Shown: positions 42,333 through 50,920 of the stretch, piece by piece
Numbering within the stretch: position 1 is the first letter of the stretch
How the letters are laid out: every line of letters begins with the position of its first letter
Assembly (NCBI GenBank): GCA_946479285.1
Contig: CAMLFH010000001.1
Location: 1-64,000, forward strand
Direction: 5' to 3'
From: an uncultured Flavobacteriales bacterium
GTDB taxonomy: Bacteria; Bacteroidota; Bacteroidia; Flavobacteriales; Crocinitomicaceae
DNA: 64,000 bases
The notes under the pieces: generated by a model
The model's database searches: none
Told to the model about the DNA's origin: nothing
What the model saw: the letters and a program-made list of their open reading frames with translations, nothing else
Translations under genes and position numbers: made by a program

Positions 42333-43523
42333 ATGTTGACAGTTGAACAGCTTATCGGTGATTTATTATTACAGCACAATTGTGTGATCGTTCCTTCATT
42401 CGGAGGTTTTGTTGCACAGCGTACGTCTGCAAAAATTGATTCGGCGAAGGGAGTCATCATTCCACCAAAGAAATCTGTGCTTTTCAATAAACAATTGATC
42501 AACAATGATGGTTTATTGATTGCGGCACTTTCCCGGGCAAATTCAGTTCCGTATTCAGAAGCTGCTGAAGAAGTTCAGGCGCATATCAATGAATGGGAAG
42601 CAAGACTCCAGATGGGTGGAAGAATTACGATTGATCGTGTTGGAAACCTGTTTTACGACCAGGAACGGAATTTGTGTTTTGAACAAGACCGTTTCTACAA
42701 TTTGTTGCTGGAATCATTCGGATTGAGTTCCGTACATTTTGTATCCGTTGCCGATGCTGAAGCAAAGGAATCACACCAGGCTATTTTGCATGTTGTGAAA
42801 GCGGTCGAAATGGAGCAGAAACAACTCGTACCAACTTCAGAACCTTCTTTTGTTTTGAAAGAAGAACCAATTATTCCTGTTTTGGAAGTGGTTCACGAAG
42901 AACATATTCAGCAAACTGCGCTTCCGTTTAAAAAGAAGCCGAACACGTGGAGATATGTGGCAGCGGCCTGTTTACTACCCATTGCATTTTATTCCTTTTG
43001 GCTTCCTGTAAAAACGGATGTGCTGGAATCAGGAGTGATTTCTCTTTCTGATTTTAACCCGTTCCATTCAAGCAAACAGGGAACATATACACTTCCGGAA
43101 ACGAATTATTCTTTTCAGAAAAGAGCAGCGAAGAAACAGTTGGAGAATTTACCCGCTAACGTTGAAACCTTTTCGTATGAAATGGATGAAGATACGTATG
43201 TACCGGTTTCTCTGAATAAGAAAAAGGCAGCTGTTGCAGAACAAGTTGCTGAAGAACCCGAAGTGAAGCAGCCGGAAGTTGTGGATCCACCAAAATCAAA
43301 TCCAAGTCAGACAACTCCAAAAGGAGGTCAGATCATTGTTGGAAGTTATTCCGATAAAAAGAACGCGGAAGATTTGATCAAATTGTTGGAATCAAACGGA
43401 ATGACCGGTCAGATTGTGGAAACGAATGGAAAGATTCGCGTTACTGCCGGAAATGCATCTCAGTTTTCTCAATTGGAGCCTAAGCTGAAAGGGTTAGGAA
43501 TTGCTCCGTGGATCTTAAAATAA
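42333..43523 (+). CDS. HU-like (CCDC81-type) N-terminal domain and SPOR protein
   Basis: 396 aa. The N-terminal 140 residues (IGDLLLQHNCVIVPSFGGFVAQ ... ALSRANSVPYSEAAEEV) match the Bacteroidota HU-CCDC81-type domain found in SPOR proteins. One membrane helix at about 207-227 (TWRYVAAACLLPIAFYSFW), a low-complexity linker and a C-terminal SPOR-like domain (QIIVGSYSDKKNAEDLIKLLES ...) that binds denuded septal peptidoglycan. Probably a cell-division or envelope protein. Initiation probably leaderless (see the -7 box). Confidence 0.87.
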   Translation: MLTVEQLIGDLLLQHNCVIVPSFGGFVAQRTSAKIDSAKGVIIPPKKSVLFNKQLINNDGLLIAALSRANSVPYSEAAEEVQAHINEWEARLQMGGRITIDRVGNLFYDQERNLCFEQDRFYNLLLESFGLSSVHFVSVADAEAKESHQAILHVVKAVEMEQKQLVPTSEPSFVLKEEPIIPVLEVVHEEHIQQTALPFKKKPNTWRYVAAACLLPIAFYSFWLPVKTDVLESGVISLSDFNPFHSSKQGTYTLPETNYSFQKRAAKKQLENLPANVETFSYEMDEDTYVPVSLNKKKAAVAEQVAEEPEVKQPEVVDPPKSNPSQTTPKGGQIIVGSYSDKKNAEDLIKLLESNGMTGQIVETNGKIRVTAGNASQFSQLEPKLKGLGIAPWILK

Positions 43524-43527
43524 ATTG

Positions 43528-43584
43528 AAACTTCGACTCCGCTCAGTTTCCTTGACCAAAATGGTCATTGAGCGAAGTCGAAAT
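43528..43584. repeat. Palindromic REP-like element
   Basis: A long imperfect hairpin built on TTCGACTcCGCTCA/TGAGCGaAGTCGAA with a second inner stem GACCA/TGGTC. Similar elements with CTTCGACTNCGCTCA are widespread in intergenic Bacteroidota DNA (recollection). Sits between convergent genes. Confidence 0.75.
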
Positions 43585-43590
43585 GCAATT

Positions 43591-43965
43591 TTAAACTGTC
43601 TTAGCCTGCAAGCGCTTTTTCCAAAAAATATGCGAGACAGCTAAAACTCCTAAAAAGATTAGCGGGGAAATAATGTTCGCTGCAGGATCTCCTATAGAAG
43701 CGTGCAAAATACTTGCTGAAATCAAAGTAATTCCAAAACCTGCATAAGCCCATTCTTTGATCGATCGGTTAAAAAAAGGAATCAGAAGCACCAAAGCTCC
43801 CATCATTTTTGCGATTCCCAATTCGATGCGAAAAGCATCCTGGAATCCCATTTTTTTAAATCCTGCACCAACTTCAGGTGATGTGAAATACATGGTTGCT
43901 GAGAAAAGCATTAGGGCTGAAAATATGCCTGTCGTTATCCAATAAATTGTGTTGTTCTTTTTCAT
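43591..43965 (-). CDS. DoxX-like membrane protein
   Basis: 124 aa, four membrane segments. Begins with a charged cap, then TIYWITTGIFSALMLFSATMYFTSP and IELGIAKMMGALVLLIPFF, the pattern of DoxX-like/DUF4281-type small membrane proteins. Function uncertain; often linked to redox or stress. Divergent from an HxlR-type regulator gene, with a 16-nt palindrome in the space between, which suggests control by that regulator. Confidence 0.82.
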   Translation of the reverse strand: MKKNNTIYWITTGIFSALMLFSATMYFTSPEVGAGFKKMGFQDAFRIELGIAKMMGALVLLIPFFNRSIKEWAYAGFGITLISASILHASIGDPAANIISPLIFLGVLAVSHIFWKKRLQAKTV

Positions 43966-44024
43966 TTGTACATTTTTGGCAAAGCTAAGCGATAGTAAGT
44001 TTATTTTTTACCTATATTTCCTTT

Positions 44025-44040
44025 TGGAAACTAGTTTCCA
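44025..44040. promoter_or_regulatory. Candidate HxlR operator (16-nt perfect palindrome)
   Basis: TGGAAACTAGTTTCCA is its own reverse complement and lies in the divergent gap between doxX-like and hxlR genes. A further half-site GAAACTAG follows at 44045-44052. HxlR regulators bind as dimers to palindromic DNA, so this is a plausible operator. Confidence 0.6.
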
Positions 44041-44077
44041 TGAAGAAACTAGCTATGAAATCAGTTGATTAACGCCG

Positions 44078-44085
44078 TATTTTTG
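44078..44085 (+). promoter_or_regulatory. -7 box (TATTTTTG) set 4 nt before the HxlR start
   Basis: Exact TAnnTTTG; the gap to ATG 44090 is TATC. Same 4-nt distance as upstream of the HU/SPOR and dCMP deaminase genes. Confidence 0.55.
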
Positions 44086-44089
44086 TATC

Positions 44090-44455
44090 ATGGTAATGAA
44101 AAAGAAACTAATTCACGAGCCGGCAGCTTGTGCAGGAAGAATGCTTGCGATCAGAGACACGCTGGAGTTGCTTTCCGGGAAATGGAAAATTCAGATCATT
44201 GGAACACTGATTTTCGAGAACTCCATGAAGTTTATGGAATTGAAACGAAATATTCCCGGAATAGGTGCCAAGATGCTTTCCAAGGAATTGCATGAACTGG
44301 AAATCAATCAGTTGATCACAAGAACGGTTTGCGATACAAAGCCCGTAACAGTGGAATATAAAATAACGCCGTATGGATTAACATTGTCACCGATAATTGG
44401 AGAATTGGCAACCTGGGGAGCGAATCACCGGAAACACTTATTCAGCAAAAGCTGA
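44090..44455 (+). CDS. HxlR-family transcriptional regulator
   Basis: 121 aa; ATG 44090 or ATG 44096. Winged-helix of the HxlR/MarR-like type: PAACAGRMLAIRDTLELLSGKWKIQIIGTL, then MKFMELKRNIPGIGAKMLSKELHELE and the wing VEYKITPYGLTLSPII. HxlR proteins sense thiol or electrophile stress; the single-cysteine N-terminus (PAAC) fits this group but is not proof of redox sensing. The divergent DoxX-like gene is the likely target. Confidence 0.9.
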   Translation: MVMKKKLIHEPAACAGRMLAIRDTLELLSGKWKIQIIGTLIFENSMKFMELKRNIPGIGAKMLSKELHELEINQLITRTVCDTKPVTVEYKITPYGLTLSPIIGELATWGANHRKHLFSKS

Positions 44456-44479
44456 TTGGAATTAACCTGAGTTCGGTTT

Positions 44480-44893
44480 TTAGTTCAGATGAATGTTCTT
44501 GAAAATAACACGGCATTCACAAGTTCCACCGCCTTTCTTGTTTTTGTCAACTTCGGTGAATACGTAGTTCGTATCGCTGTTTAGATTTCTGTTGACAAAC
44601 AATAAAGTGTCGGCAGCTCTTCCGCTGATGGAATCTACATACATTCTGCACGGCTGAAACAGGTCCATGTTCTTATGTCCGTTTCTTTCAAGTATAATGA
44701 CCTCACTTTTCTTAGCGACCAAGAAACTATCAACTGTGAAAAAGACGGTTGCCGCAGAATCCGAGCGTTCGTAAACCCGAATCCAGACATCGTAATCAGA
44801 ATCATTTTGAATAACCTGATTGTATTTTACACTTGGGTCTTTGCAGGAAGCAAGAATTAAAAGGAGTGCGATAAGGGGTAGAATACTCTTCAT
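44480..44893 (-). CDS. Small lipoprotein of unknown function
   Basis: 137 aa. Signal MKSILPLIALLLILASC, Cys17 at the lipobox LASC, followed by KDPSVKYNQVIQNDSDYDVWIRVYERS. Beta-rich mature domain of about 120 residues, ending in a CECRVIF stretch with two close cysteines. Not recognised. Confidence 0.72.
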   Translation of the reverse strand: MKSILPLIALLLILASCKDPSVKYNQVIQNDSDYDVWIRVYERSDSAATVFFTVDSFLVAKKSEVIILERNGHKNMDLFQPCRMYVDSISGRAADTLLFVNRNLNSDTNYVFTEVDKNKKGGGTCECRVIFKNIHLN

Positions 44894-44940
44894 GCTCCAA
44901 AGGTATGAAATTCAGGAATTAGAATCCAAAAAAATGAATC

Positions 44941-45025
44941 TGTTCAAATGTTCAAATGTTCAAATGTTCAAATGTTTCAACTTTTAACTCTTTGAACAAT
45001 TTTGAACCCGGTTTACCGGTTTGAA
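44941..45025. repeat. TGTTCAAA repeat hairpin, site 1
   Basis: Left arm: four perfect TGTTCAAA octamers and a fifth changed one (44941-44980). Right arm: CTTTGAACAA, TTTTGAACCC and GGTTTGAAC (about 44990-45025). Left and right arms can pair. Lies directly after the stop of the outer-membrane protein gene at 45029 (minus strand). Confidence 0.85.
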
Positions 45026-45028
45026 CTT

Positions 45029-46759
45029 CTAGAACCGGATCGTTACACCGACCATTGCCTGGAAACCCTGAGTTGGGTAATTGTACCATCTCTTGTATCG
45101 TTGAGCAGCTACGTTGTTCAGATTAATAAATCCGGAAACGCGTTTGTTATAGCGATACTCCAAACCAATATTAGCATCTGCCAGGAAGCCCAATTTATAC
45201 CCGAATTGCAGGTTTTCTTCCAATACATCTTCTCCCGCAGCAAAAACCTTAGCTCTTCTTCCACCTTCAAAATTGGCATCAACTGTTAGAATGAATTTGT
45301 CATACAAGTTGTAAGTTCCTCTTAATACAATTTGATATTGGGGCAGGTTCCAGGCGAAAATGTTGTTTTTAGCATTGTAAGAATAATATCTTCCAATCAC
45401 GTCAATTTTCACCTTTTCTTTCAATTGGTAATAGATCGATCCCTCAATCTTGGTAATGTTCATCGTGTCGTAGATCACATTGAAGCGGTTTCTGCCCGAA
45501 TAAACCGTGTCGGTAACAAATAGCGCTTTGCCCTTTACATGCGAAAAACTTGCAAAAACATTGAAGCCGATCCGTTTGGACAGCGTTCCTTTGATTCCCA
45601 CATATCCGTCGGCAGCTTTGTGTTCATTTTGCAGCCAAACATTCGACAGGGAAAATTCGTTCTCGTCGGTGATGCGTTTGAATGTTTGCTGTGTCAAGCC
45701 TCCTGTTACACCAGCGTAAGGAATCAGGATATCATTGAACAGGGAATATTTTACTTCGGCAACCGGGTAAAGGTATACCTTGTTTTTTGTTCCAAAACTT
45801 GCCGTCAGATCCACACCAATTTTCGCTTTCAGTTTGCGGTTTTTAGAATACGTGCTGATACTCGGCTTCAGGCTGATGATCGTGTTTTTATTTTCCAAAC
45901 CGGTATTCAGGAAGCCCGGCATGGTATCGTTCAGAACGCCATATTTGTAAGAGTTGTGAAGAATGTCCAGGTCGGCCGCAAAAATTTCATTCCCCCACTT
46001 ATACTCACCACCGGCACGAATCGCAAAGAAATTCTCACGGGCATTCCAGTCTTTCAACGAATCGACTTTTGGTTTTCGGTCGCTGAATCGGCGGTATTCC
46101 AACCCAATCTTCCAATTCAATCCTAAACTGTCATTTTGATGAGAGTGGAATCCACCTTTCAAACCGAAAGTGTTAAAGCGTTGTGCAATGCTGTCTTTAT
46201 CCGCATCCTCGTTCGGGAAACCGTAGAAATGAAGTCCCTGGTTGCGGTAATAAGATTCAACATCCCAACTGTATTTCTTTTCATTCACACCTACAAATGC
46301 CCGGGCGTTGGTTCTATCGAAATTTGCCGGAGCAACGTGGCGCATTTTCCCGAAAGAGCTTAAATGCTGAATGCTTCCGCCATAATTCATTTTCCGGTTG
46401 CGGCCGTTGTTGTAATAAACTTCAGCCAAAGGCATCAATAAAGAACCAATTCCAATGCGTGCGTATCCGTTGTACAATTGCGGCAGCTTTTGCTGTAAAT
46501 TCACTTTCGCAGGTTCAATCTTTGGAATATCAAACGTGGGTTCGTAATTGATGGAAAGCAAAGGATAGGAAGTAGTTGGAATCGGGAAAACCGTATCCAG
46601 TACTTTTGGCTGTGAATTCAAACGGCTTGCAGTTTCCACAGTTCTTTTCCCTGTAGCGCTAATATCTACATCAGTACCACCGCCTTGTCCGAAAACGGGT
46701 GAAAATGTTCCGGTAAACAGGGCTGTTAAAGCCGATAATATATATGTACTTCTATTCAT
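45029..46759 (-). CDS. Outer-membrane beta-barrel protein without plug
   Basis: 576 aa. Signal peptide MNRSTYILSALTALFTGTFSPVFGQ. The mature protein consists of alternating beta strands typical of TonB-dependent-receptor barrels (VEVYYNNGRNRKMNYGGSIQH, LNWKIGLEYRRFSDRK, KLGFLADANIGLEYRYNK), ending GVTIRF. I see no plug domain. ATG overlaps the stop codon of the upstream TPR gene (TAATG), so translation is coupled and the two products probably work together at the outer membrane. Confidence 0.83.
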   Translation of the reverse strand: MNRSTYILSALTALFTGTFSPVFGQGGGTDVDISATGKRTVETASRLNSQPKVLDTVFPIPTTSYPLLSINYEPTFDIPKIEPAKVNLQQKLPQLYNGYARIGIGSLLMPLAEVYYNNGRNRKMNYGGSIQHLSSFGKMRHVAPANFDRTNARAFVGVNEKKYSWDVESYYRNQGLHFYGFPNEDADKDSIAQRFNTFGLKGGFHSHQNDSLGLNWKIGLEYRRFSDRKPKVDSLKDWNARENFFAIRAGGEYKWGNEIFAADLDILHNSYKYGVLNDTMPGFLNTGLENKNTIISLKPSISTYSKNRKLKAKIGVDLTASFGTKNKVYLYPVAEVKYSLFNDILIPYAGVTGGLTQQTFKRITDENEFSLSNVWLQNEHKAADGYVGIKGTLSKRIGFNVFASFSHVKGKALFVTDTVYSGRNRFNVIYDTMNITKIEGSIYYQLKEKVKIDVIGRYYSYNAKNNIFAWNLPQYQIVLRGTYNLYDKFILTVDANFEGGRRAKVFAAGEDVLEENLQFGYKLGFLADANIGLEYRYNKRVSGFINLNNVAAQRYKRWYNYPTQGFQAMVGVTIRF

Positions 46760-49700
46760 TATTTCCCTGTTTTTTCGTCCACTTCAATGACCGTTGGATC
46801 ACTTGGATTGGTCAATGTTTTTGGTTGTGTTTTCAACTGCATGATCTCATTGTACAATTCGCCTGCTTCCTGCTGAATTCCGTCATCTTTTACCGGGTAA
46901 TGATCGATAACAGACTTGATGGTGTTTTCTGCCTGGAAAAGGTCTTTTTTCTGAAGCAATACTTTTGTCTGCAGGATCAACCCTTTAGCGATCCAGAAAT
47001 CGTAACCCGGTTTCATTTTCAGTAATTCACGGATCAGCGTTTCAGTTTTTGTATAATCAGCCTGTTCAAAAGCATTTACAGCGAGCGTATATTTAGATTC
47101 TGCCGCCCAAACAGTGGTTGCGTTCTTGACTACATAATCCAAAGACAATTGTGCTTCCGAATAACGCTTCTCTTTGGAAAGCGAAATCCCTTTGATGTAT
47201 TCAGCTTCCAGTTTCAACTGCGTGGTTTGCTGTACACCCAATACTTTTTGAGCGTATTCAACTGCATTTGCAAAATTCTCCAGTAAGAAATGACAGCGCA
47301 TCAAACCGATTCGTGCATTGTTCAGATATTCCGGGTTGGAACTCACTTCTTCCGTTCGCTTGTAATAAGGAAGAGCGGCTTCTTTCTGCGTTCCGTTGAA
47401 AAGGAATTTGGCCGTTCGCACCGAAGCGATTTCCGTATAATCGTCATTCGGACCGGCAAGTGTGATTTTGTAAATCGCAACGGCATCTGATTCTTTTTTC
47501 AGACGATACAAAGCATCTGCTTTCTGGTTCATCGCATCGCGGTAGAATTTCCCGTTCGGATATTTGTTCAAATATTTATCGAATTCTGTAATAGCACTAT
47601 TCCATTCTGATTTTTCGTACTGATCAAATCCAAGACGGTAGTATTCATCCTCCACTTGTGTACCAATAGAATCGGCACAAGGATATTTTCCGGCCATTGC
47701 CTCTATTTTATTCAGCAATCTCTGGGCACGATAAACGGCAACCAATGAACTTACTTCGCGCTCACAGATCGTATCATTTACCGTAAATTCATTTAAAACT
47801 TTCGTATAGTAGGTTTCCGCCTGGTTGTAGTTGTCGCGTTTGAAAGCAATATCACCCAAATAATGGTAAGCGTCTTTCACCAGGTTGCTTGTCGGGTAAT
47901 CAGAAATGATCTGCTTGTAATAACGTTCGGATTTATCCAGGTTTCCCTGCTCGAAATGGGCGCGGGCAATGTCTACGATTGCACGCTGCATGTAGCGCGA
48001 TTTCGGATAATTGTTGATCAGGTCCGTTAAACTTTGGATCCTGTCATTCTGCTTACCCATGAAATTATAGACGCGGGCCATGTAGTACAATGCCTGATCG
48101 TCGTAACCTGCTTTTAAATTGTAGGCCGCTTTGTAATTATCGATGGCATTTTTATTAGTACCCTCATCTGCATTTTGAACGCGGTAATATTCGTCACCCA
48201 AACGCATGTATGCATCCGCTTTTTTGTGATTGTCCGTTAGATTTGGCTGTTTCAAATAATCTCTGAAAGTTGTTTCAACTTGTTTGTATTCTCCCAAAGC
48301 CAGGTAAGCATAGCCTTTGTTGTAAACAGCATCATTGCGTAATCCACTCATTTGTGAACCTGCCATTCCCAGGAATTGCGTGTACTTTTTAATTGCTTCC
48401 GAATAATGTTTGGAATAGAATTCAGCATCGGCAGTCCAGTAGGTCGCCTGCGCACTAATTTCCGGACTGATGGGATATTTCTCTACCAATTGAAAAGCGG
48501 TAATGGCATTTGCATATTCGGATTTCTGGAACAATTCAACTCCGCGGTTGAAGGCAATCAATTGATAGGCAGACTTGAGTTTAATGTCTTTATTGGTCAA
48601 CTGGTCCAAAGATTCCAGGGCTTTCTGGTAATTTTTGGTCGAAGTATAAACATTCACCAAATATTGGTATATAACCGATTTGCGTTTGGAATCCGGGTAT
48701 TTCTCCAGGTACAATTTAAATGCTTCAACTGCTTCGTCATAGGCATTCATGTCCAGTTTGTAGGAAAGCAAAGCATAATTGTACAAAGCATCTTCCTGGA
48801 TCATTTTGTCCATATCCAGCTGACTTGCTGCTTCGAAAGCAGTTCGTGCATAAACCAGTTCGCCCAGGTTGGTGTAACATTCCCCGGCATGATACAAGGC
48901 GATTTGCCCCAGTACATCTTTTTCACGTGCTACGCGGTCGAAGTATTTCACGGCTTTCGTACAATTCGATGTGCGTGAATAAGCCAGCGCCAATGCGTAA
49001 TCATCATCGCGGGTAGTATTTGACTTCGAGTTGTACAATTCCAGGTAAGGAAGCGCTTCATCGTATTTTTCCAGGTGGAAATAACTGTCACCGATAATGT
49101 GGCTGATCTCAACCTGTTCAGCCGGTTTCAAACTGTCGACCTTGCCTGGTGCAAAATCAACTACTTCCTGGTATTTGTGCTGGATGTAGTAAATCTGGGT
49201 AATGTAATAGGGAACTACGCGATTGAAGCGATTGTCGGACAGGAGTTTTTCGAAACCTTCCAAAGCCGTTTGGTATGAGCTGTCCAGGTAACAGATATGG
49301 GAATAGTAATACAAACTGGGCGCTCCGTACTGACTGGTTGAATCTTTTACCTCGTAGAATGCCAGTTTTGATTCGGGATAGTTCTTTTCATCGAAGTAAG
49401 CATAACCCAATTTGAAGTAATATTCTTCCTGGTTTTCTTTATCAACCGTAGACCGGTTTAGTTGTTTGAAGTATTGAATCGCTCTTTTGTAGTCCTTTTT
49501 TTGATAATGATAACGACCTATTTGGAAGAGAATATTGCTTCGGTAAATGCTTTCCGGATATTCCCGGTTGAAGGTTTCCAGTAAATCGATGGCGTCATTA
49601 TTGAATAGTTCTAAAGCTGAAAGACCTTCATAATATAAGGCTTTCACATAGTAAGGATCGTTCCTGGAACCCTTGTAATCAGTGATAAACAGTCGAAATT

Positions 49701-49845
49701 CCTTGCGCGCTGCGCTGTATTGTTCTTTCTCATACAGATCTTCTGCTTTGTAGAATCCACTGAGTGGAGAATGGTACTTCTCACTTGCCTGGGACCAGGC
49801 CGAAGAGCTTGCAACAAGTAGAAAAAAGATAAAAATAAAACGCAT
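46759..49845 (-). CDS. Large tetratricopeptide-repeat protein
   Basis: 1028 aa. Signal peptide MRFIFIFFLLVASSSAWSQ, then TPR repeats over almost the whole length (for example ALYYEGLSALELFNNDAIDLL, AIQYFKQLNRSTVDKENQ, LAYSRTSNCTKAVKYFDRVA, YKQIISDYPTSNLVKDAYHYLGDIAF). It is a long periplasmic scaffold of the kind that links cell-envelope assembly complexes. TAATG coupling to the downstream outer-membrane barrel suggests a partnership. I know that TPR and outer-membrane protein pairs are common in Bacteroidota, but the function of this pair is not known to me. Confidence 0.88.
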   Translation of the reverse strand: MRFIFIFFLLVASSSAWSQASEKYHSPLSGFYKAEDLYEKEQYSAARKEFRLFITDYKGSRNDPYYVKALYYEGLSALELFNNDAIDLLETFNREYPESIYRSNILFQIGRYHYQKKDYKRAIQYFKQLNRSTVDKENQEEYYFKLGYAYFDEKNYPESKLAFYEVKDSTSQYGAPSLYYYSHICYLDSSYQTALEGFEKLLSDNRFNRVVPYYITQIYYIQHKYQEVVDFAPGKVDSLKPAEQVEISHIIGDSYFHLEKYDEALPYLELYNSKSNTTRDDDYALALAYSRTSNCTKAVKYFDRVAREKDVLGQIALYHAGECYTNLGELVYARTAFEAASQLDMDKMIQEDALYNYALLSYKLDMNAYDEAVEAFKLYLEKYPDSKRKSVIYQYLVNVYTSTKNYQKALESLDQLTNKDIKLKSAYQLIAFNRGVELFQKSEYANAITAFQLVEKYPISPEISAQATYWTADAEFYSKHYSEAIKKYTQFLGMAGSQMSGLRNDAVYNKGYAYLALGEYKQVETTFRDYLKQPNLTDNHKKADAYMRLGDEYYRVQNADEGTNKNAIDNYKAAYNLKAGYDDQALYYMARVYNFMGKQNDRIQSLTDLINNYPKSRYMQRAIVDIARAHFEQGNLDKSERYYKQIISDYPTSNLVKDAYHYLGDIAFKRDNYNQAETYYTKVLNEFTVNDTICEREVSSLVAVYRAQRLLNKIEAMAGKYPCADSIGTQVEDEYYRLGFDQYEKSEWNSAITEFDKYLNKYPNGKFYRDAMNQKADALYRLKKESDAVAIYKITLAGPNDDYTEIASVRTAKFLFNGTQKEAALPYYKRTEEVSSNPEYLNNARIGLMRCHFLLENFANAVEYAQKVLGVQQTTQLKLEAEYIKGISLSKEKRYSEAQLSLDYVVKNATTVWAAESKYTLAVNAFEQADYTKTETLIRELLKMKPGYDFWIAKGLILQTKVLLQKKDLFQAENTIKSVIDHYPVKDDGIQQEAGELYNEIMQLKTQPKTLTNPSDPTVIEVDEKTGK

Positions 49846-49990
49846 TACAACTATTTTAAGAACATAAAAATAAGTAGTACCCGAGGGAGAATGGGGGCGT
49901 GAGTGTAAAAGTTTTAAACGTATAACTGTTAAGAGATAATCTCGTTACACGGGAATTTTACGAATTGGAATCGTGAAATTTACATTCCAG

Positions 49991-50075
49991 ATTGTTCAAA
50001 GAGTTCAATGGTTCAAAAGGTTTAAAAACAGCTGAAATCATTTTGAACGTTTTAACTTTTGGAACAATTGAACTT
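49991..50075. repeat. GTTCAAA repeat hairpin, site 2
   Basis: Left arm carries TTGTTCAAAGAGTTCAATGG then TTCAAAAGGTTTAAAA. The right arm carries TTTTGAACGTTTTAAC then TTTTGGAACAATTGAAC, so the whole element is an imperfect long hairpin. It sits in the 296-bp gap between the divergent TPR and ftsE genes; I see nothing else in that gap. Confidence 0.7.
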
Positions 50076-50141
50076 CCATTTTAAAACAAGAACTGGAATC
50101 GCCGGTGTCTTAAATAGATCTCACATTAAAAACTCAAAAGG

Positions 50142-50852
50142 GTGGAGAAAGTTATTCGCATTCAAAACGGACGAATTGACCAGCTGGGTCAGACGGTTCT
50201 CGATAACATCAATTTCGAGGTGGAATCGGATGAACTGGTTTTTTTAATTGGAAAAACGGGTTCGGGGAAAAGTAGTTTATTGAAAGTGCTCTATGGAGAA
50301 TTGGAACTGAGTGAAGGTTCGGGCTCTATGGTGGAATACGACCTGAAGCGGCTTTCCAAAAGGCAGATTCCAAATCTTCGCCGAAAATTGGGAGTTGTTT
50401 TCCAGGATTTCCAATTACTGTCTGACCGTTCGATCTACGACAACCTGCGTTTTATAATGAAAGCTACCGGCTGGAAAGACAAGCGGGAAATGGATAACCG
50501 TATCCGTACCGTTTTATCGATGGTTGGACTGGAAGGAAAAGAGCAGATCCAGCCGCACCGGCTTTCCGGTGGAGAGCAGCAGCGTGTTGCTATTGCGCGT
50601 GCACTGATCAATCACCCGAAAGTGATCATTGCAGATGAGCCGACAGGAAACCTGGACCCGGAAACATCCACGGAGATCATGCACCTGATCGTTGCCGTTG
50701 CGAAAGAAGAAAAAGCAGCAGTAATCATGGCTACACATGATATGTCTTTGATCGAGAAATTCCCGGGAAGGGTTTATAAAGTGGAAAACAGAGAGATGAA
50801 AGCATTGGATATGATGAACAGATTTGATCCGTTCCAGCCGTTGTTTGATTGA
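50142..50852 (+). CDS. ftsE: FtsE-like ABC transporter ATPase
   Basis: 236 aa, GTG start at 50142 (no ATG fits). Walker A GKTGSGKSS, signature LSGGEQQRVAIARAL, Walker B VIIADEPTGNLD and the H-loop MATHD are all present. FtsE pairs with the membrane protein FtsX in cell division and peptidoglycan hydrolase control. No ftsX is adjacent here, as is often so in this phylum. The ABC family is secure; the FtsE name comes from the VVFQDFQLLSDRSIYDNL region, typical of FtsE. Confidence 0.85.
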   Translation: MEKVIRIQNGRIDQLGQTVLDNINFEVESDELVFLIGKTGSGKSSLLKVLYGELELSEGSGSMVEYDLKRLSKRQIPNLRRKLGVVFQDFQLLSDRSIYDNLRFIMKATGWKDKREMDNRIRTVLSMVGLEGKEQIQPHRLSGGEQQRVAIARALINHPKVIIADEPTGNLDPETSTEIMHLIVAVAKEEKAAVIMATHDMSLIEKFPGRVYKVENREMKALDMMNRFDPFQPLFD

Positions 50853-50888
50853 CGAAAGTTTCGTTTCATTAAGAGGATTTTCTAGCTT

Positions 50889-50919
50889 TCCCCCTTTGGA
50901 GGGGGATAAAGGGGGAGGA
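50889..50919 (+). repeat. 31-bp inverted repeat, left copy
   Basis: Begins TCCCCCTTTGGAGGGGGA (itself an 18-nt palindrome) and continues TAAAGGGGGAGGA. The copy at 51709-51739 is identical in opposite orientation; together they flank the coiled-coil gene. The same general wording is found as dispersed repeats in various Bacteroidota (recollection). Confidence 0.93.
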
Positions 50920-50920
50920 A

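Noticed and set aside
46183..46551. Plus-strand open frames opposite the outer-membrane barrel gene
   Set aside because: Antisense to a gene with a complete signal peptide and barrel; no independent support.
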